From contig CBDCZF010000035.1 in assembly GCA_965224225.1 (NCBI GenBank), positions 744,001 through 808,000 of the forward strand: a stretch of 64,000 bases of DNA, given 5' to 3'. This stretch comes from CAJQQK01 sp965224225. Lineage in GTDB: Bacteria; Pseudomonadota; Alphaproteobacteria; Rhizobiales; Hyphomicrobiaceae. Every line of letters begins with the position of its first letter. Position 1 is the stretch's first letter. Position numbers and translations under genes: made by a program. Shown here piece after piece: positions 17,168 to 26,735 of this stretch. Below the pieces are notes generated by a model that saw only the letters and a list, made by a program, of their open reading frames with translations, was not told the DNA's origin and ran no database searches.

Positions 17168-18478
17168 CTAATCCTTCGGGCGATTGTCGACGACGCGCCG
17201 TGCCTTGCCGAGTGAGCGTTCGACGGCGCCCGGCTCGCCGACGTCGACATTAGTGTTGATGCCGATCGTGCCTTTGATGTAGTCGGCAAGCTCGCGCGCC
17301 GAAGCGGCGCGTGCGGCTTCGTCGCTGGCAGTTTCCGTTGCTTCGACCTTGATGGTCATGGCGTCGAGCCGGCCATTCCGCGTCAGTTCGATCTGGAAAT
17401 GAGGCGCAAGGCCCGGACATCTCAAAATATACTCCTCGATCTGCGTCGGGAAAACGTTGACGCCACGCAGAATGATCATGTCGTCAGAGCGGCCCGTAAC
17501 CTTTTCCATGCGCCGCATCGAGCGTGCGGTGCCGGGCAGCAGACGGGTCAGATCGCGTGTTCGGTAGCGGATGATCGGCATCGCCTGCTTGGTGAGCGAT
17601 GTAAAGACGAGTTCGCCCATTTCGCCATCGGGAAGCACGACACCCGTCTTCGGATCGATGATCTCGGGATAAAAGTGGTCTTCCCAAAGGTGTAGGCCGT
17701 CCTTGGTCTCGACGCATTCCTGGGCGACGCCCGGGCCGATCACTTCCGACAGGCCGTAGAGGTCGACCGCGTGCATGTCGCAGGCCTGCTCGATCTCCTG
17801 GCGCATGGCGTTGGTCCAGGGCTCGGCGCCGAATATGCCGACGGCGAGCGAAGACTGGCGTGGGTCGATCCCCTGGCGGCGGAACTCATCAAGAATGGAG
17901 AGCATGTAAGACGGCGTTACCATGATTATGCGCGGCTTGAAGTCGGTGATCAGCGTCACCTGGCGCTCGGTCATGCCGCCTGATACGGGGACGACGATGC
18001 AGCCCATCTGTTCGGCACCGTAATGGGCTCCAAGGCCGCCGGTGAACAGGCCGTAGCCGTAAGCGTTGTGAATGATATCTCCCGGCCGGCCGCCAGCGGC
18101 ACGGATCGAGCGTGCAACGACGGCCGACCAGATATCGAGATCGCCCTGCGTGTAGCCGACCACCGTCGGCTTGCCGGTCGTCCCGGACGATGCATGGACG
18201 CGGCGCAATTCGCTTTGCGGCACGGCGAACATGCCGAACGGATAGGTGTCGCGCAGATCCTGCTTGACCGTGAACGGGAACCTCGCGAGATCGCCGAGCG
18301 ACTTGAAGTCATCCGGATGCACGCCAAGCTCGTCGAAGCGTTTGCGATAGAAGGGCGAGTTTTCATAAGCATGATGCAGGGTCCAGCGCATACGCTCGGT
18401 CTGCAGGCCTGCAATCTCGTCGCGCGAGGCGGTTTCGATGGCTTCCAGATCGCCAGGACGTGGTGACAGGTCTTCCAT
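17168..18478 (-). CDS. paaK: Phenylacetate-CoA ligase
   Basis: 436 residues of the AMP-forming acyl-CoA ligase family. Motifs: the nucleotide loop HASSGTTGKPTVVGYT, NAYGYGLFTGGLGAHYG, YGLSEVIGPGV, and the C-terminal hinge TGRSDDMIILRGVNVFPTQIE. It activates phenylacetate (or a related aryl acid) to the CoA thioester in the cytoplasm. No other paa pathway genes (paaABCDE, paaZ) lie in the window, so the substrate could be another aromatic acid. It is divergent from an enoyl-CoA hydratase gene. Confidence 0.93.
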   Translation of the reverse strand: MEDLSPRPGDLEAIETASRDEIAGLQTERMRWTLHHAYENSPFYRKRFDELGVHPDDFKSLGDLARFPFTVKQDLRDTYPFGMFAVPQSELRRVHASSGTTGKPTVVGYTQGDLDIWSAVVARSIRAAGGRPGDIIHNAYGYGLFTGGLGAHYGAEQMGCIVVPVSGGMTERQVTLITDFKPRIIMVTPSYMLSILDEFRRQGIDPRQSSLAVGIFGAEPWTNAMRQEIEQACDMHAVDLYGLSEVIGPGVAQECVETKDGLHLWEDHFYPEIIDPKTGVVLPDGEMGELVFTSLTKQAMPIIRYRTRDLTRLLPGTARSMRRMEKVTGRSDDMIILRGVNVFPTQIEEYILRCPGLAPHFQIELTRNGRLDAMTIKVEATETASDEAARAASARELADYIKGTIGINTNVDVGEPGAVERSLGKARRVVDNRPKD

Positions 18479-18695
18479 GCTAGCCTCCTTATCATCTACT
18501 GGGCGCTATCTTACATGACCGCTCGTAAAGTCCACTGAGACCCGTTGACATTGGTCCATTGACGCCAGACGGGTCAATTCATCAGAGCTGCGGTGAATTT
18601 GTGCATTGAGTTTGCCGCATCCCGAATGTTGGATATCGTTACGCGGCCAAACCGAAACGGCCACCCGTGCACTTTATGAAACGGCAGCAGCTCAC

Positions 18696-19451
18696 ATGCC
18701 CCTGATCAAGATCGAATCTTCCGGCCCGGCTCGAACTATCACGCTCGACCGACCGGAAAAGCACAATGCGCTGAGCCCGCAAATGCTTGATGAATTGCGC
18801 GAAGCCTTCAAGATCGACCCGCCGTCGGAGGAACGCGTCAGCGTCATCAAGGCGAACGGCCCGTCGTTCTGCTCCGGCCTGCAGCTTGCCAATACGGGTG
18901 TCTCTAACAGCGAGGCGATTCGCATCGAGGAGATGTTCGATGCCATCCAGCGTTATCCGCTACCCGTCGTCGCCGTCGTGCGCGGCAAGGCGATTGCCGG
19001 CGGCTGTGAGCTGGCCTTGCATTGCGATTTCATCGTCGCCGAGCGCAATGCAGCTTTCGTCATGCCGCTTGCCCAGATCGGCGTGTCGACGACCTGGTTC
19101 CTGACCAAGAAGATCATCGAGGCAGCGGGCGCCCATCTCGGCCGCGAGTTCCTGCTGCTTGGCGAGCCGATCTCGGGTGAGCGCCTGCATGACCTGGGCA
19201 TCGCAGCCCGCACCGCCGACGACGGCAATCTCGATGCCGCCGCGCAAGTGATCATCGATCGCCTGGCAGCTAACGCGCCATTATCGCTGCGCGCCATGAA
19301 ATCGCAACTGGTCGCCATGAACGATATCTATCTGAAACCCGCACATGACGATTTTGACCATCGCGCGCTTGCGACCTATGAGAGCGAGGACTCGGTCGAA
19401 GGCATTTCTGCCCGTCTGGCCAAGCGACAGCCCGTCTTCAAAGGCCGCTGA
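18696..19451 (+). CDS. Enoyl-CoA hydratase/isomerase family protein
   Basis: 251 residues of the crotonase fold. It shows TITLDRPEKHNALSPQMLDEL near the N-terminus, the oxyanion-hole region VVRGKAIAGGCELALHCDF and the C-terminal tail EDSVEGISARLAKRQPVFKGR. The start at 18696 (MPLIKIESSG) aligns with family N-termini; the ORF can be extended to 18606 without support. Substrate specificity cannot be read. It is followed by a MITE-like repeat and then a CaiB-type gene on the same strand, possibly a fatty-acid or aryl-CoA degradation set with paaK. Confidence 0.9.
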   Translation: MPLIKIESSGPARTITLDRPEKHNALSPQMLDELREAFKIDPPSEERVSVIKANGPSFCSGLQLANTGVSNSEAIRIEEMFDAIQRYPLPVVAVVRGKAIAGGCELALHCDFIVAERNAAFVMPLAQIGVSTTWFLTKKIIEAAGAHLGREFLLLGEPISGERLHDLGIAARTADDGNLDAAAQVIIDRLAANAPLSLRAMKSQLVAMNDIYLKPAHDDFDHRALATYESEDSVEGISARLAKRQPVFKGR

Positions 19452-19471
19452 TCGACAGCGTCGCTCTGATC

Positions 19472-19767
19472 TAGCCCGATCTATTCACCACCACGCGGTC
19501 GTCACGGAGTCCAAATGTCCAAAAGGCCAGGAGAAGCGCGCAGGGCGATGTGGTTCATCGTTCAAGCGGTTCGACGCCGCATTTTGGACATTTGGACCCG
19601 CCCGTCGTGCTGGAAGCGCGTCTGCGACACGACGGGTCGCCCAAAACGGCCCATCGGCAGCGTCGAGCGTCTCAACCGTATGAACCCATACGCTTTTCGC
19701 CACTCTCCTTGCCGAGTGAACCGTTTTGGGCGATGACGATCCACGTGGTGGTGAATAGATCGGGCTA
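19472..19767. mobile_element. MITE-like element, family C, copy 1
   Basis: 296 bp bounded by perfect 24-bp inverted repeats beginning TAGCCCGATCTATTCACC (19472–19495 and 19744–19767). It holds nested inverted repeats (CCAAATGTCC/GGACATTTGG, CCCGTCGTG/CACGACGGG, CCCAAAACGG/CCGTTTTGGG) and no credible gene. A 71-bp short copy is at 35362–35432 and a diverged full-size relative at 34691–34960. Confidence 0.85.
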
Positions 19768-19805
19768 GCAATCAACGGCACCCAAACAGCATGAGGAGCA
19801 CCTTC

Positions 19806-20975
19806 ATGGGCGCACTATCCGGCATCAAGGTCATCGAGTTCGCCGGCATCGGGCCGGGCCCGTTCAGCTGCATGCTGCTCGCCGATATGGGCGCCGATGT
19901 CATCCGCATCGACCGCGCCCAAAACGTCGGGCGTGACGAGGGCGATCCGCGCTTTCTACCCTATTTGCGCGGCCGGCCCAATGTCGCGATCGACCTAAAG
20001 CTCGATGACGGCCGCGAAACCGCACTCGAGCTCTGCGACAAGGCCGACATCCTGATCGAAGGCTTCCGCCCCGGCGTTATGGAGCGCCTCGGTCTCGGTC
20101 CTGATGTCGTCTTCGCGCGCAATCCGAAAATGGTCTACGGCCGCATGACCGGCTGGGGCCAGGACGGCCCGATCGCCAAGACGGCCGGTCACGACATCAA
20201 CTACATCGCGCTCTCAGGTGCCCTGCATGCGATCGGCACGCCGGAAGCAGGTCCCGTACCGCCGCTCAATCTGGTCGGCGATTTCGGCGGCGGTGCGCTC
20301 TATATCGTGATGGGCGTGCTGGCCGCCTACATCGAGGCGCAACGCTCCGGCAAAGGCCAGGTCGTCGATACCTCGATGGTCGAGGGAGCAGCCTCCCTGA
20401 TGACCATGTTTTACGGCCGCCAGGCAGCGGCCGCGATCGGCGAGGGCAGCGAGCGCGACTGGCTCGAAGAGCGCGGCACCAACTTCATCGACGGCGGTTC
20501 GCACTTCTACAATACGTATGAGACTGCCGACGGCGAGCACATCTGCATCGGCTCAATCGAACCGCAGTTCTACAAGCTGCTGCTCGACAGTCTCGGCCTC
20601 ACGCAAGCGGACCTCGCCCCGCAGAACGATCGCGCGGGCTGGCCCGCCAACAAGGAAAAGATCGCGGCCATCTTCAAGACCAAGACGCGTGCCGAATGGA
20701 CCGAACTGATGCAGGACCAGGACATCTGCTTCGCGCCGGTCCTGAAAATGTCGGAAGCCCCCGCCCACCCGCAAAACGCGGCGCGTGGTTCGTTCATCGA
20801 GATCGCAGGTGTCACACAGCCGGCCCCGGCGCCGAAGTTCTCACGCACCACGGTCGACGATATCAACCCGCCGGCTCATGCCGGCGAAAACTCGCGTGAC
20901 GCGTTGCTCGCCTGGGGCTTCAATGCCGCAAAGGTCGATGGCCTGATCGAAAGCGGTGCCATCAAGCAGCGGTAG
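19806..20975 (+). CDS. CaiB/BaiF family CoA-transferase or alpha-methylacyl-CoA racemase
   Basis: 389 residues. The family III signature is clear: IKVIEFAGIGPGPFSCMLLADMGADVIRID at the N-terminus in pieces, then YLRGRPNVAIDLK, LIEGFRPGVMERLGLGPD, and GRMTGWGQDGPIAKTAGHDINYIALSG. GHDINYIALSG is typical of alpha-methylacyl-CoA racemases, which epimerise 2-methylacyl-CoA in branched-chain or isoprenoid acid breakdown. The ATG at 19806 has GAGGAG upstream; an ATG at 19791 adds five residues. It lies downstream of an enoyl-CoA hydratase with the MITE-like element in between. Confidence 0.9.
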   Translation: MGALSGIKVIEFAGIGPGPFSCMLLADMGADVIRIDRAQNVGRDEGDPRFLPYLRGRPNVAIDLKLDDGRETALELCDKADILIEGFRPGVMERLGLGPDVVFARNPKMVYGRMTGWGQDGPIAKTAGHDINYIALSGALHAIGTPEAGPVPPLNLVGDFGGGALYIVMGVLAAYIEAQRSGKGQVVDTSMVEGAASLMTMFYGRQAAAAIGEGSERDWLEERGTNFIDGGSHFYNTYETADGEHICIGSIEPQFYKLLLDSLGLTQADLAPQNDRAGWPANKEKIAAIFKTKTRAEWTELMQDQDICFAPVLKMSEAPAHPQNAARGSFIEIAGVTQPAPAPKFSRTTVDDINPPAHAGENSRDALLAWGFNAAKVDGLIESGAIKQR

Positions 20976-21125
20976 ATCGTTTCCGATTGCCTCGGAAACA
21001 ATCTCACTGCAATTTCGCTCACGGCGCTATTCCTCGCTGCGCTCAGGTGCCTCCGCGAGGGCGGCGCTAGGCGCCGGGCCTCGTTCGAGGCCTTTGCCGT
21101 TTCCGACATGGCCGGAACGCCCCCG
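20975..21125. repeat. Intergenic repeat, family B, diverged copy
   Basis: About 150 bp starting TAGATCGTTTCCGATTGC and containing TTTCGCTCACGGCGCTATTCC, the segment that is also the start of the tandem unit at 48389–48770. The ends TTTCCGA.. and ..GGAACG are complementary. It lies between two convergent genes. Confidence 0.7.
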
Positions 21126-21138
21126 TCATGCAGTAGCG

Positions 21139-23145
21139 TCATCGCTGCGGCCGGCGGCGTCTGCGCCGCGCGCCACCTTGCTCATCGCTTACGTCGGCTG
21201 GGGCCGGCAGCGCTACGGTCTTAGCCAGTTCGGCAAACACCTCGACCTTGTTGGGCAGTGCCATGGCGTTGACGAAGTGCTCCTGAAAGCGCGGTTCGAT
21301 CGCCGTTTCGATCTTAACGATACGACGAACGAGCGCCTCGACCTCGCGGCGATGGCCGCGGTTCAGAAGAGCCATGCGCGCCCCCGTTCCAGCCGCATTG
21401 CCAACCGCCGATACCTTGGCGAGATCGCAATCGGGGATGAGGCCGAGGATCATTGCGTATTTGGGATCGATGTAATTGCCAAAGGCACCAGCGAGCTTGA
21501 TGCGGTCGACATTTGCAACGCCCATCTTGTCCATCAGCAGGCGACAGCCGGCATAGAGCGCCGCCTTGGCGAGTTGAATGGCACGCACGTCGTTCTGCGT
21601 GATGCGCAGTTCCTGTGCGCCGCGCCAAAAGACAAAGGTCGCCGTACGACCTTCGATGATTATGCGCTCCGAGTTTTCGGCAAGTTCAGTGCGGATGATG
21701 CCGTCGGCGGTGACGATGCCGGCCAGGAACATCTCGCCGATTACTTCAATTATGCCTGAACCGCATAGGCCCGTGACACCAAACGCCTGCGTCTCAGCTT
21801 CGAAGCCTTCTTCATCCGACCACAAGTCCGAGCCGATCACCTTCACCCGCGTCTCGAAGGTTTCGGGATCGATGCGCACGCGTTCGATGGCACCGGGCGC
21901 CGCGCGCTGTCCACAGGAGATTTCGGCACCTTCGAACGCCGGCCCGGTCGGCGAACTCGCTGCAAACGTGTCGGTGGGTGTGCCGAGGATGATCTCGGCG
22001 TTGGTGCCGACATCGACGATGAGAGCAACCTCATCGTCGCGGGCCGGCCCCTCGGCGAGTGCAACACCGGCCGCATCGGCGCCGACATGGCCTGCAATGC
22101 AGGGCAGCATGTAAATGCGGCCGCCGGCATTCATCCGGAGGCCCAGTTCGCGCGCCGGCAGCGACAGGGCGCGCGAGGCGGCAAGCGCGAACGGCGCGCC
22201 ACCAAGCTCCGTCGGATCGATCCCGAGGAACAGGTGATGCATTACAGGATTGCCAACGAACACGCCTTCGACGATGTCGTCTATGGCACAATCGGCCTCG
22301 CCCGCGACGCGCTCGATCAGATCGGAGACCGCACCGCGCACGGCACTGGTCAGTGCTACCTCACCGCCGTCATTCATCATGACATAAGAGACCCGGCTCA
22401 TCAGGTCCTCTCCGAACCGGATCTGCGGATTGGCGGCGCCCGATGAGGCGACCGTGCGGCCCGACATCAGGTCGACAAGATGGCAGGCGATCGTCGTCGA
22501 ACCGATGTCGACGGCAATCCCGAACAATGTCTCATGGAAGCCTGGCCACATCGCAATCAATGTTGGAGGCCCCGCCTCTTCATCGTGGTGGACCGCGACA
22601 GTAACCTTGAAGTCACCTTTGCGCAGTGTTTTCTGCAGTCCCGGCAGAAGGGCGAAATCGATTTTAAGGCCAGTCAGCTGCCAGTCGCTCTCAAGTGCTT
22701 CCAGGATCCGGTCGAGATCGCCGCGCGGCTCATCCATGCGCGGTTCCTCGACCTCGATGTAATAGAGCCGGGTTGCGGTGTCGCGCTCGATGGCGCGGGC
22801 TTCGGCGCGCTTGCGCACCATCTGCCGGTTCATGGCGACGTCCGTCGGCACGTCGATTACCATGTCGCCGAGGATCTTGGTCGAGCAGGACAGGCGCCGG
22901 TCAGCGGCAAGCGAGCGCTTGTCCGCGTAACGTTTCTCGGCTGCGGAAAAGGCGGACAGGTTTTCTGGTTTCGCTTCGATACCGTGCTTGGCAAAGCGGC
23001 CGATGGCCGGCGTCACCTGGCAGCGTCCGCAAATACCGCGACCGCCGCAGACGGATTCGACATAGACGCCGAGCGAACGGGCTGCCTCAAGCACCGGCGT
23101 GCCGAGGGCAAAGTCACCGCGCCGTCCGCTAGGCATGAACAACAC
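21139..23145 (-). CDS. ASKHA-domain/2Fe-2S protein (RACo-like corrinoid activator)
   Basis: 668 residues. An N-terminal 2Fe-2S ferredoxin domain has C-x5-C-x2-C spacing in VESVCGGRGICGRCQVTPA with a later Cys in RLSCSTKI. It is followed by a middle linker and a C-terminal ASKHA (DUF4445) ATPase domain with GIAVDIGSTTIACHLVDL, LIVDVGTNAEIILG and GLCGSGIIEVIGEM. Such proteins use ATP to drive reduction of inactive cob(II)alamin to cob(I)alamin on corrinoid proteins. It is the last of four minus-strand genes of the methyl-transfer cluster. The C-terminus is a basic tail (ARRRRRRPQR) shared in style with two neighbours. Confidence 0.88.
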   Translation of the reverse strand: MLFMPSGRRGDFALGTPVLEAARSLGVYVESVCGGRGICGRCQVTPAIGRFAKHGIEAKPENLSAFSAAEKRYADKRSLAADRRLSCSTKILGDMVIDVPTDVAMNRQMVRKRAEARAIERDTATRLYYIEVEEPRMDEPRGDLDRILEALESDWQLTGLKIDFALLPGLQKTLRKGDFKVTVAVHHDEEAGPPTLIAMWPGFHETLFGIAVDIGSTTIACHLVDLMSGRTVASSGAANPQIRFGEDLMSRVSYVMMNDGGEVALTSAVRGAVSDLIERVAGEADCAIDDIVEGVFVGNPVMHHLFLGIDPTELGGAPFALAASRALSLPARELGLRMNAGGRIYMLPCIAGHVGADAAGVALAEGPARDDEVALIVDVGTNAEIILGTPTDTFAASSPTGPAFEGAEISCGQRAAPGAIERVRIDPETFETRVKVIGSDLWSDEEGFEAETQAFGVTGLCGSGIIEVIGEMFLAGIVTADGIIRTELAENSERIIIEGRTATFVFWRGAQELRITQNDVRAIQLAKAALYAGCRLLMDKMGVANVDRIKLAGAFGNYIDPKYAMILGLIPDCDLAKVSAVGNAAGTGARMALLNRGHRREVEALVRRIVKIETAIEPRFQEHFVNAMALPNKVEVFAELAKTVALPAPADVSDEQGGARRRRRRPQR

Positions 23146-23238
23146 GCGCGCGACCCGCCGTTCGGCGCCGTCGCTTTCACCGGCAGACCCAAGGTCTAGG
23201 GTGTCATCAGGCTCACTGATCGCACGTCAACTCCGCTG

Positions 23239-24168
23239 CTACTCCGCCCCGCCGCGCGCACCGGCCCGCCTGCGGCCGCCACGCCGGCGTCCACCTGCTT
23301 CGCCTTCGGCGCTGACAGGACGGTTGGCCCTCAGCCATTCGCTGCAGTCGGGGTCATGGCCGTTGAGCGTGTTGGCCGCCCGGATCGCGTCCATGTCTTC
23401 CTTGTGCAGCGGGTTCATGATCGCACTCGTCATGCCGACGGCAGCCGCCATCGACAGGAAGTGAGCGTTCATGGCGCGGCGGTTCGGGATACCGAACGAG
23501 ATGTTGGAGGCACCGCAGGTGGTGTTGACCTTGAGTTCCTCGCGCAGGCGCCGCACCAGCCGGAAGACCTGTTGGCCGGCCGTATTCATCGCCCCAATCG
23601 GCATGACCAGCGGATCGACGACGATATCGTCGGCCTTGATGCCGTAGTCGGCGGCCCGTTCGACGATCTTCTTGGCAACGGCAAAGCGAACATCCGGATC
23701 TTCCGAGATGCCCGACTCGTCGTTCGAGATCGCGACCACCGGCACGTCGTGCTTCTTGACCAGCGGCAGGATCACCTCGAGCCGGTCCTCTTCGCCGGTG
23801 ACAGAGTTGACCAGCGGCCGCCCCTTCGCCACGGCAAGCCCCGCCTCGAGCGCTGCCGGCACCGATGAATCGATGCAAAGCGGCAGATCGACCAACGACT
23901 GCACAAGTTCCACCGTCCGGGCAAGCAATGCCGGTTCGGTCTTGTTGGGATCGACGGCGGTGACGCCCGCGTTGACATCGAGCATCGTCGCGCCGGCCTC
24001 GGCCTGGGCGAGCGCATCGGCTTCGACGGTCGCGAAATTCCCCGCAACCATCTCCTCGGCGAGCTTCTTACGGCCCGTCGGGTTGATCCGCTCACCTATG
24101 ACACAGAAGGGTTGGTCGAAGCCGATGATCGCTGTTTTCGTCTCTGAGCTTACGACCGTCCGCGTCAT
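23239..24168 (-). CDS. Methyltetrahydrofolate:corrinoid methyltransferase (MtrH/AcsE-like)
   Basis: 309 residues of the pterin-binding TIM-barrel family: FCVIGERINPTGRKKLAEEM, GATMLDVNAGVTAVDP, LCIDSSVPAALEAGL, VNSVTGEEDRLE and NTTCGASNISFGIPNRRAMN. It should move a methyl group between a corrinoid protein and tetrahydrofolate. The start at 24168 overlaps the upstream stop by ATGA and has GGAG before it; the longer ORF to 24549 is a shadow of the MetF-like gene. The C-terminus carries an extension GGRRRGGRRRAGARGGAE that is not part of the catalytic fold. Confidence 0.92.
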   Translation of the reverse strand: MTRTVVSSETKTAIIGFDQPFCVIGERINPTGRKKLAEEMVAGNFATVEADALAQAEAGATMLDVNAGVTAVDPNKTEPALLARTVELVQSLVDLPLCIDSSVPAALEAGLAVAKGRPLVNSVTGEEDRLEVILPLVKKHDVPVVAISNDESGISEDPDVRFAVAKKIVERAADYGIKADDIVVDPLVMPIGAMNTAGQQVFRLVRRLREELKVNTTCGASNISFGIPNRRAMNAHFLSMAAAVGMTSAIMNPLHKEDMDAIRAANTLNGHDPDCSEWLRANRPVSAEGEAGGRRRGGRRRAGARGGAE

Positions 24169-25100
24169 GCGGCTCCTCCGGTTCCGGTTTGTGGTGCAGC
24201 TGCGCCGGCAGCGCGATCGAACACGGCGCGGGCATCTGCCGCCCATGATCCGCGGCTGCACAGCCATTCCGACGTGCGGGCGATGCCGCCGAACGGGAAT
24301 ACGTGGAACTGCTTTATAAGGGAAGCTGGTTGCGCTGCAACATGTTCTTCGACCGGCTGTACATAAGGTTCGGGCGAATGGTTGGTCACAAGCGACGTGA
24401 TCGCCGAGCCCTTTTTGGCCATAAACTGGCTCGATGCCTTGACGCCACACATAGCGGCAAACTTCAGCAGGCTCGTGACATTTGCCGGTCCTGCAACGCC
24501 GAGATGAACCGGCAAATCGATGCCGTCTTCCTGCAGATCGCGCGCCCACTGGATGGCAGCGCCCGACTGGAAGCCGAATTGCGTGACGATGCGCATGTCG
24601 AGCTCCGTCTCACGGGCGAAATTCTGCTTCCAGATCAGCGCATCGCGGATCTGCCTGTCCGTCGCACTCGGATTACCTTCGGGATGACCGGCTATGGCGA
24701 CCCGCGTGATGCCGTGTTCACCGAGCAGGCCGGTCGCGAGCACGTCCATGGTTGACGCAAACGGGCCGTCGGGCGGCGTTGCTTCGCCAGCGATCAGCAG
24801 GACATCACGGACGCCAGCATCCTGGGTCATGGCGGCCAGCCGCTCGGCCAGTTCTGTTTTGCTCTTGAGCCGGCAGGCGGCAATGTGCGGGACCGGTTCG
24901 AGGCCGTGGCGGGCAAGCAGACAGGCAAGGTCCGCCCATTCAGACGGCGTCTGCTGGCCGAGATCGACGATATAGGTGCGTGTGGCGGGTGGAATGTGTT
25001 TGAGTAATTCGGGTTTGGTCTCGATCTGGCGCGGAGCGACCTCGATCGAGGCGGCAAGACGAGAATGGCTCAGGGTCTGGAGTTGGGGTCGATTGAACAT
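24165..25100 (-). CDS. Methylenetetrahydrofolate reductase-like (MetF family) protein
   Basis: 311 residues resembling a diverged MetF barrel: SIEVAPRQIE, TYIVDLG, VPHIAACRLKSK, DVLLIAGEATPPDGPF, ITRVAIAGHPEGNP and RIVTQFGFQSGAAIQWARDL. It would oxidise methyl-THF to methylene-THF, feeding methyl carbon into C1 oxidation. It is translationally coupled to the MtrH-like gene. The family assignment is clear, but specificity in the oxidative direction is inferred from context. Confidence 0.87.
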   Translation of the reverse strand: MFNRPQLQTLSHSRLAASIEVAPRQIETKPELLKHIPPATRTYIVDLGQQTPSEWADLACLLARHGLEPVPHIAACRLKSKTELAERLAAMTQDAGVRDVLLIAGEATPPDGPFASTMDVLATGLLGEHGITRVAIAGHPEGNPSATDRQIRDALIWKQNFARETELDMRIVTQFGFQSGAAIQWARDLQEDGIDLPVHLGVAGPANVTSLLKFAAMCGVKASSQFMAKKGSAITSLVTNHSPEPYVQPVEEHVAAQPASLIKQFHVFPFGGIARTSEWLCSRGSWAADARAVFDRAAGAAAPQTGTGGAA

Positions 25101-25280
25101 GGCGCATCATCCTGAAGCGGCTGTTGTTGGCCTTCCGGGCCCCCTTGCGAGGCTCCCGCACTGCAGCACAGGCGCGGTGGACGTCATTGCTCAATCGACA
25201 TGGGTCTCGTCAAACCGCCACTGAACCGCAACCACCTGATCGTGACTGCAATTTTGGGCGCCTTTTCAAAACCTTCCGAA

Positions 25281-25586
25281 CTATTGGGGACTTGCGCGAC
25301 CACCTTGCTTAACAAGCGTTTTCAGGGTTTCGGCGTCGTAGCGCTTATCGATTTCCGCCACGGCGTTGTCTGCTTCCGTCACGAGATCATCACCGACAAC
25401 AATTGGTGAACCGCGGTGCCATTCTGCAAGGTAGGCATCCGAGTCCTTGGCACCGATCTGCATCGCAGCCATATCAACAGCCACCATGAAGCGTTCGGGA
25501 AGTTCGCGCCGCTCCGTCTTGCGCCCACGCCTGACGATCACCTGGGTCGGGATATCGCGCCAGTAGACGATGATTTTCTCTGCCAT
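25281..25586 (-). CDS. PF13769-type 'virulence factor' domain protein
   Basis: 101 residues: MAEKIIVYWRDIPTQVIV, RRELPERFMVAVDMAAMQIG, SDAYLAEWHRG and VAEIDKRYDAETLKTLVKQ. The Virulence_fact label is historical. Proteins of this kind recur beside corrinoid/THF methyl-transfer genes in aerobic alphaproteobacteria, so a role as accessory or small subunit in that pathway is likely. It begins the minus-strand arm and is divergent from the BHMT-like gene, with about 120 bp between them that should hold both promoters. Confidence 0.82.
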   Translation of the reverse strand: MAEKIIVYWRDIPTQVIVRRGRKTERRELPERFMVAVDMAAMQIGAKDSDAYLAEWHRGSPIVVGDDLVTEADNAVAEIDKRYDAETLKTLVKQGGRASPQ

Positions 25587-25709
25587 ATGGGTTGGTCCTG
25601 ATGAGGCGTCCAGATCGCCGCGCCGCGCTGGACTTTGTTGGAGATGTGGCGCGAAATCATGTAGGGATCAACGCCAACCTGCCCTTCGGGCACCAAGATC
25701 ACCGGGAGA

Positions 25710-26735
25710 GTGGCCTTGACACTCGCTGAACTGCTCGCCGAACGCCCCGTTTTGCTCGCTGACGGGGCGACAGGCACCAATCTGTTCGACATGGGCCTGA
25801 CCTCCGGCGACGCACCTGAGCTTTGGAATGCCGAGAAGCCCGATACTATCCGCGCCCTGCACCGCGGCTTCGTCGAGGCCGGCTCCGATATCATCCTGAC
25901 CAATACATTCGGCTGCAATGCTCGCCGCCTGATGCTGCACAAGGCCGAGGGCCGGGTCTTCGAGCTCAACAAGCTTGGCGCCGAACTCGCCCGCGAAGTG
26001 GCCGATGCCGCCGGCCGGCCGGTGATCGTCGCCGGTTCCGTCGGCCCGACAGGCGACCTGTTCGTGCCGCTGGGTGAACTGACCTTCGATGTCGCCGTCA
26101 GGGTGTTCGCGGAACAGATGGAAGGTCTCAAGGCAGGCGGTGCGGATGTGATCTGGATCGAAACGATGTCGGCAGCCGAGGAAATGCGGGCCGCCGCAGA
26201 AGCAGCCCGCCAGGTCGCCATGCCCTACGTCGTCACGGCAAGCTTCGATACCGCCGGGCGCACCATGATGGGCATCACGCCCGGCCAGTTCGCAAATGAT
26301 ACGACGGAATCCGACGGAGTGAAGCCTCTCGCCGTCGGCGGCAACTGCGGCGTCGGCGCGTCGGATACGCTCAATGCCATCCTGCAGATGACGGCAGCCA
26401 ACCCCGATGCCGTCATTGTCTGCAAGGCGAACGCCGGCATTCCGGTAGTTCATGGCGATCATGTCCACTATTCGGGCTCGCCTGAACTGATGGCTGAATA
26501 CGCCAAGCTTGCGATCGATGCCGGAGCCCGGATCGTCGGCGGCTGCTGCGGTACGCGGCCCGAGCATCTAAAGGCGATGCGTGCTGCCATAGATGGTCAT
26601 GAAAAAGGTGCACGCCCGACGCTCGAGGCAATCGAGGCAGCCTGCGGCAAGCTTGTCTCACCGCCCTCCGAAGTGAGCGGCCGCGATGCCTCAGGTGCCG
26701 GATCGGGAAGGCGCTCACGCCGCCGGCGAGGCTGA
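25710..26735 (+). CDS. Homocysteine S-methyltransferase (BHMT-like) domain protein
   Basis: 341 residues of the Zn-dependent methyltransferase barrel (PF02574): LLADGATGTNLFDMGL, DIILTNTFGCNARRL, GSVGPTGDLFVPLG, the VGGNCGVG loop and the metal-binding IVGGCCGTRPEHLKAM. All three zinc cysteines are present. Beside a corrinoid protein and an MtrH-like protein it is probably the substrate-specific methyltransferase that moves a methyl from a methylated donor (betaine-like or thioether) to the corrinoid, rather than making methionine. It has a GTG start. The last ten residues are Arg-rich (GSGRRSRRRRG). Confidence 0.88.
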   Translation: MALTLAELLAERPVLLADGATGTNLFDMGLTSGDAPELWNAEKPDTIRALHRGFVEAGSDIILTNTFGCNARRLMLHKAEGRVFELNKLGAELAREVADAAGRPVIVAGSVGPTGDLFVPLGELTFDVAVRVFAEQMEGLKAGGADVIWIETMSAAEEMRAAAEAARQVAMPYVVTASFDTAGRTMMGITPGQFANDTTESDGVKPLAVGGNCGVGASDTLNAILQMTAANPDAVIVCKANAGIPVVHGDHVHYSGSPELMAEYAKLAIDAGARIVGGCCGTRPEHLKAMRAAIDGHEKGARPTLEAIEAACGKLVSPPSEVSGRDASGAGSGRRSRRRRG

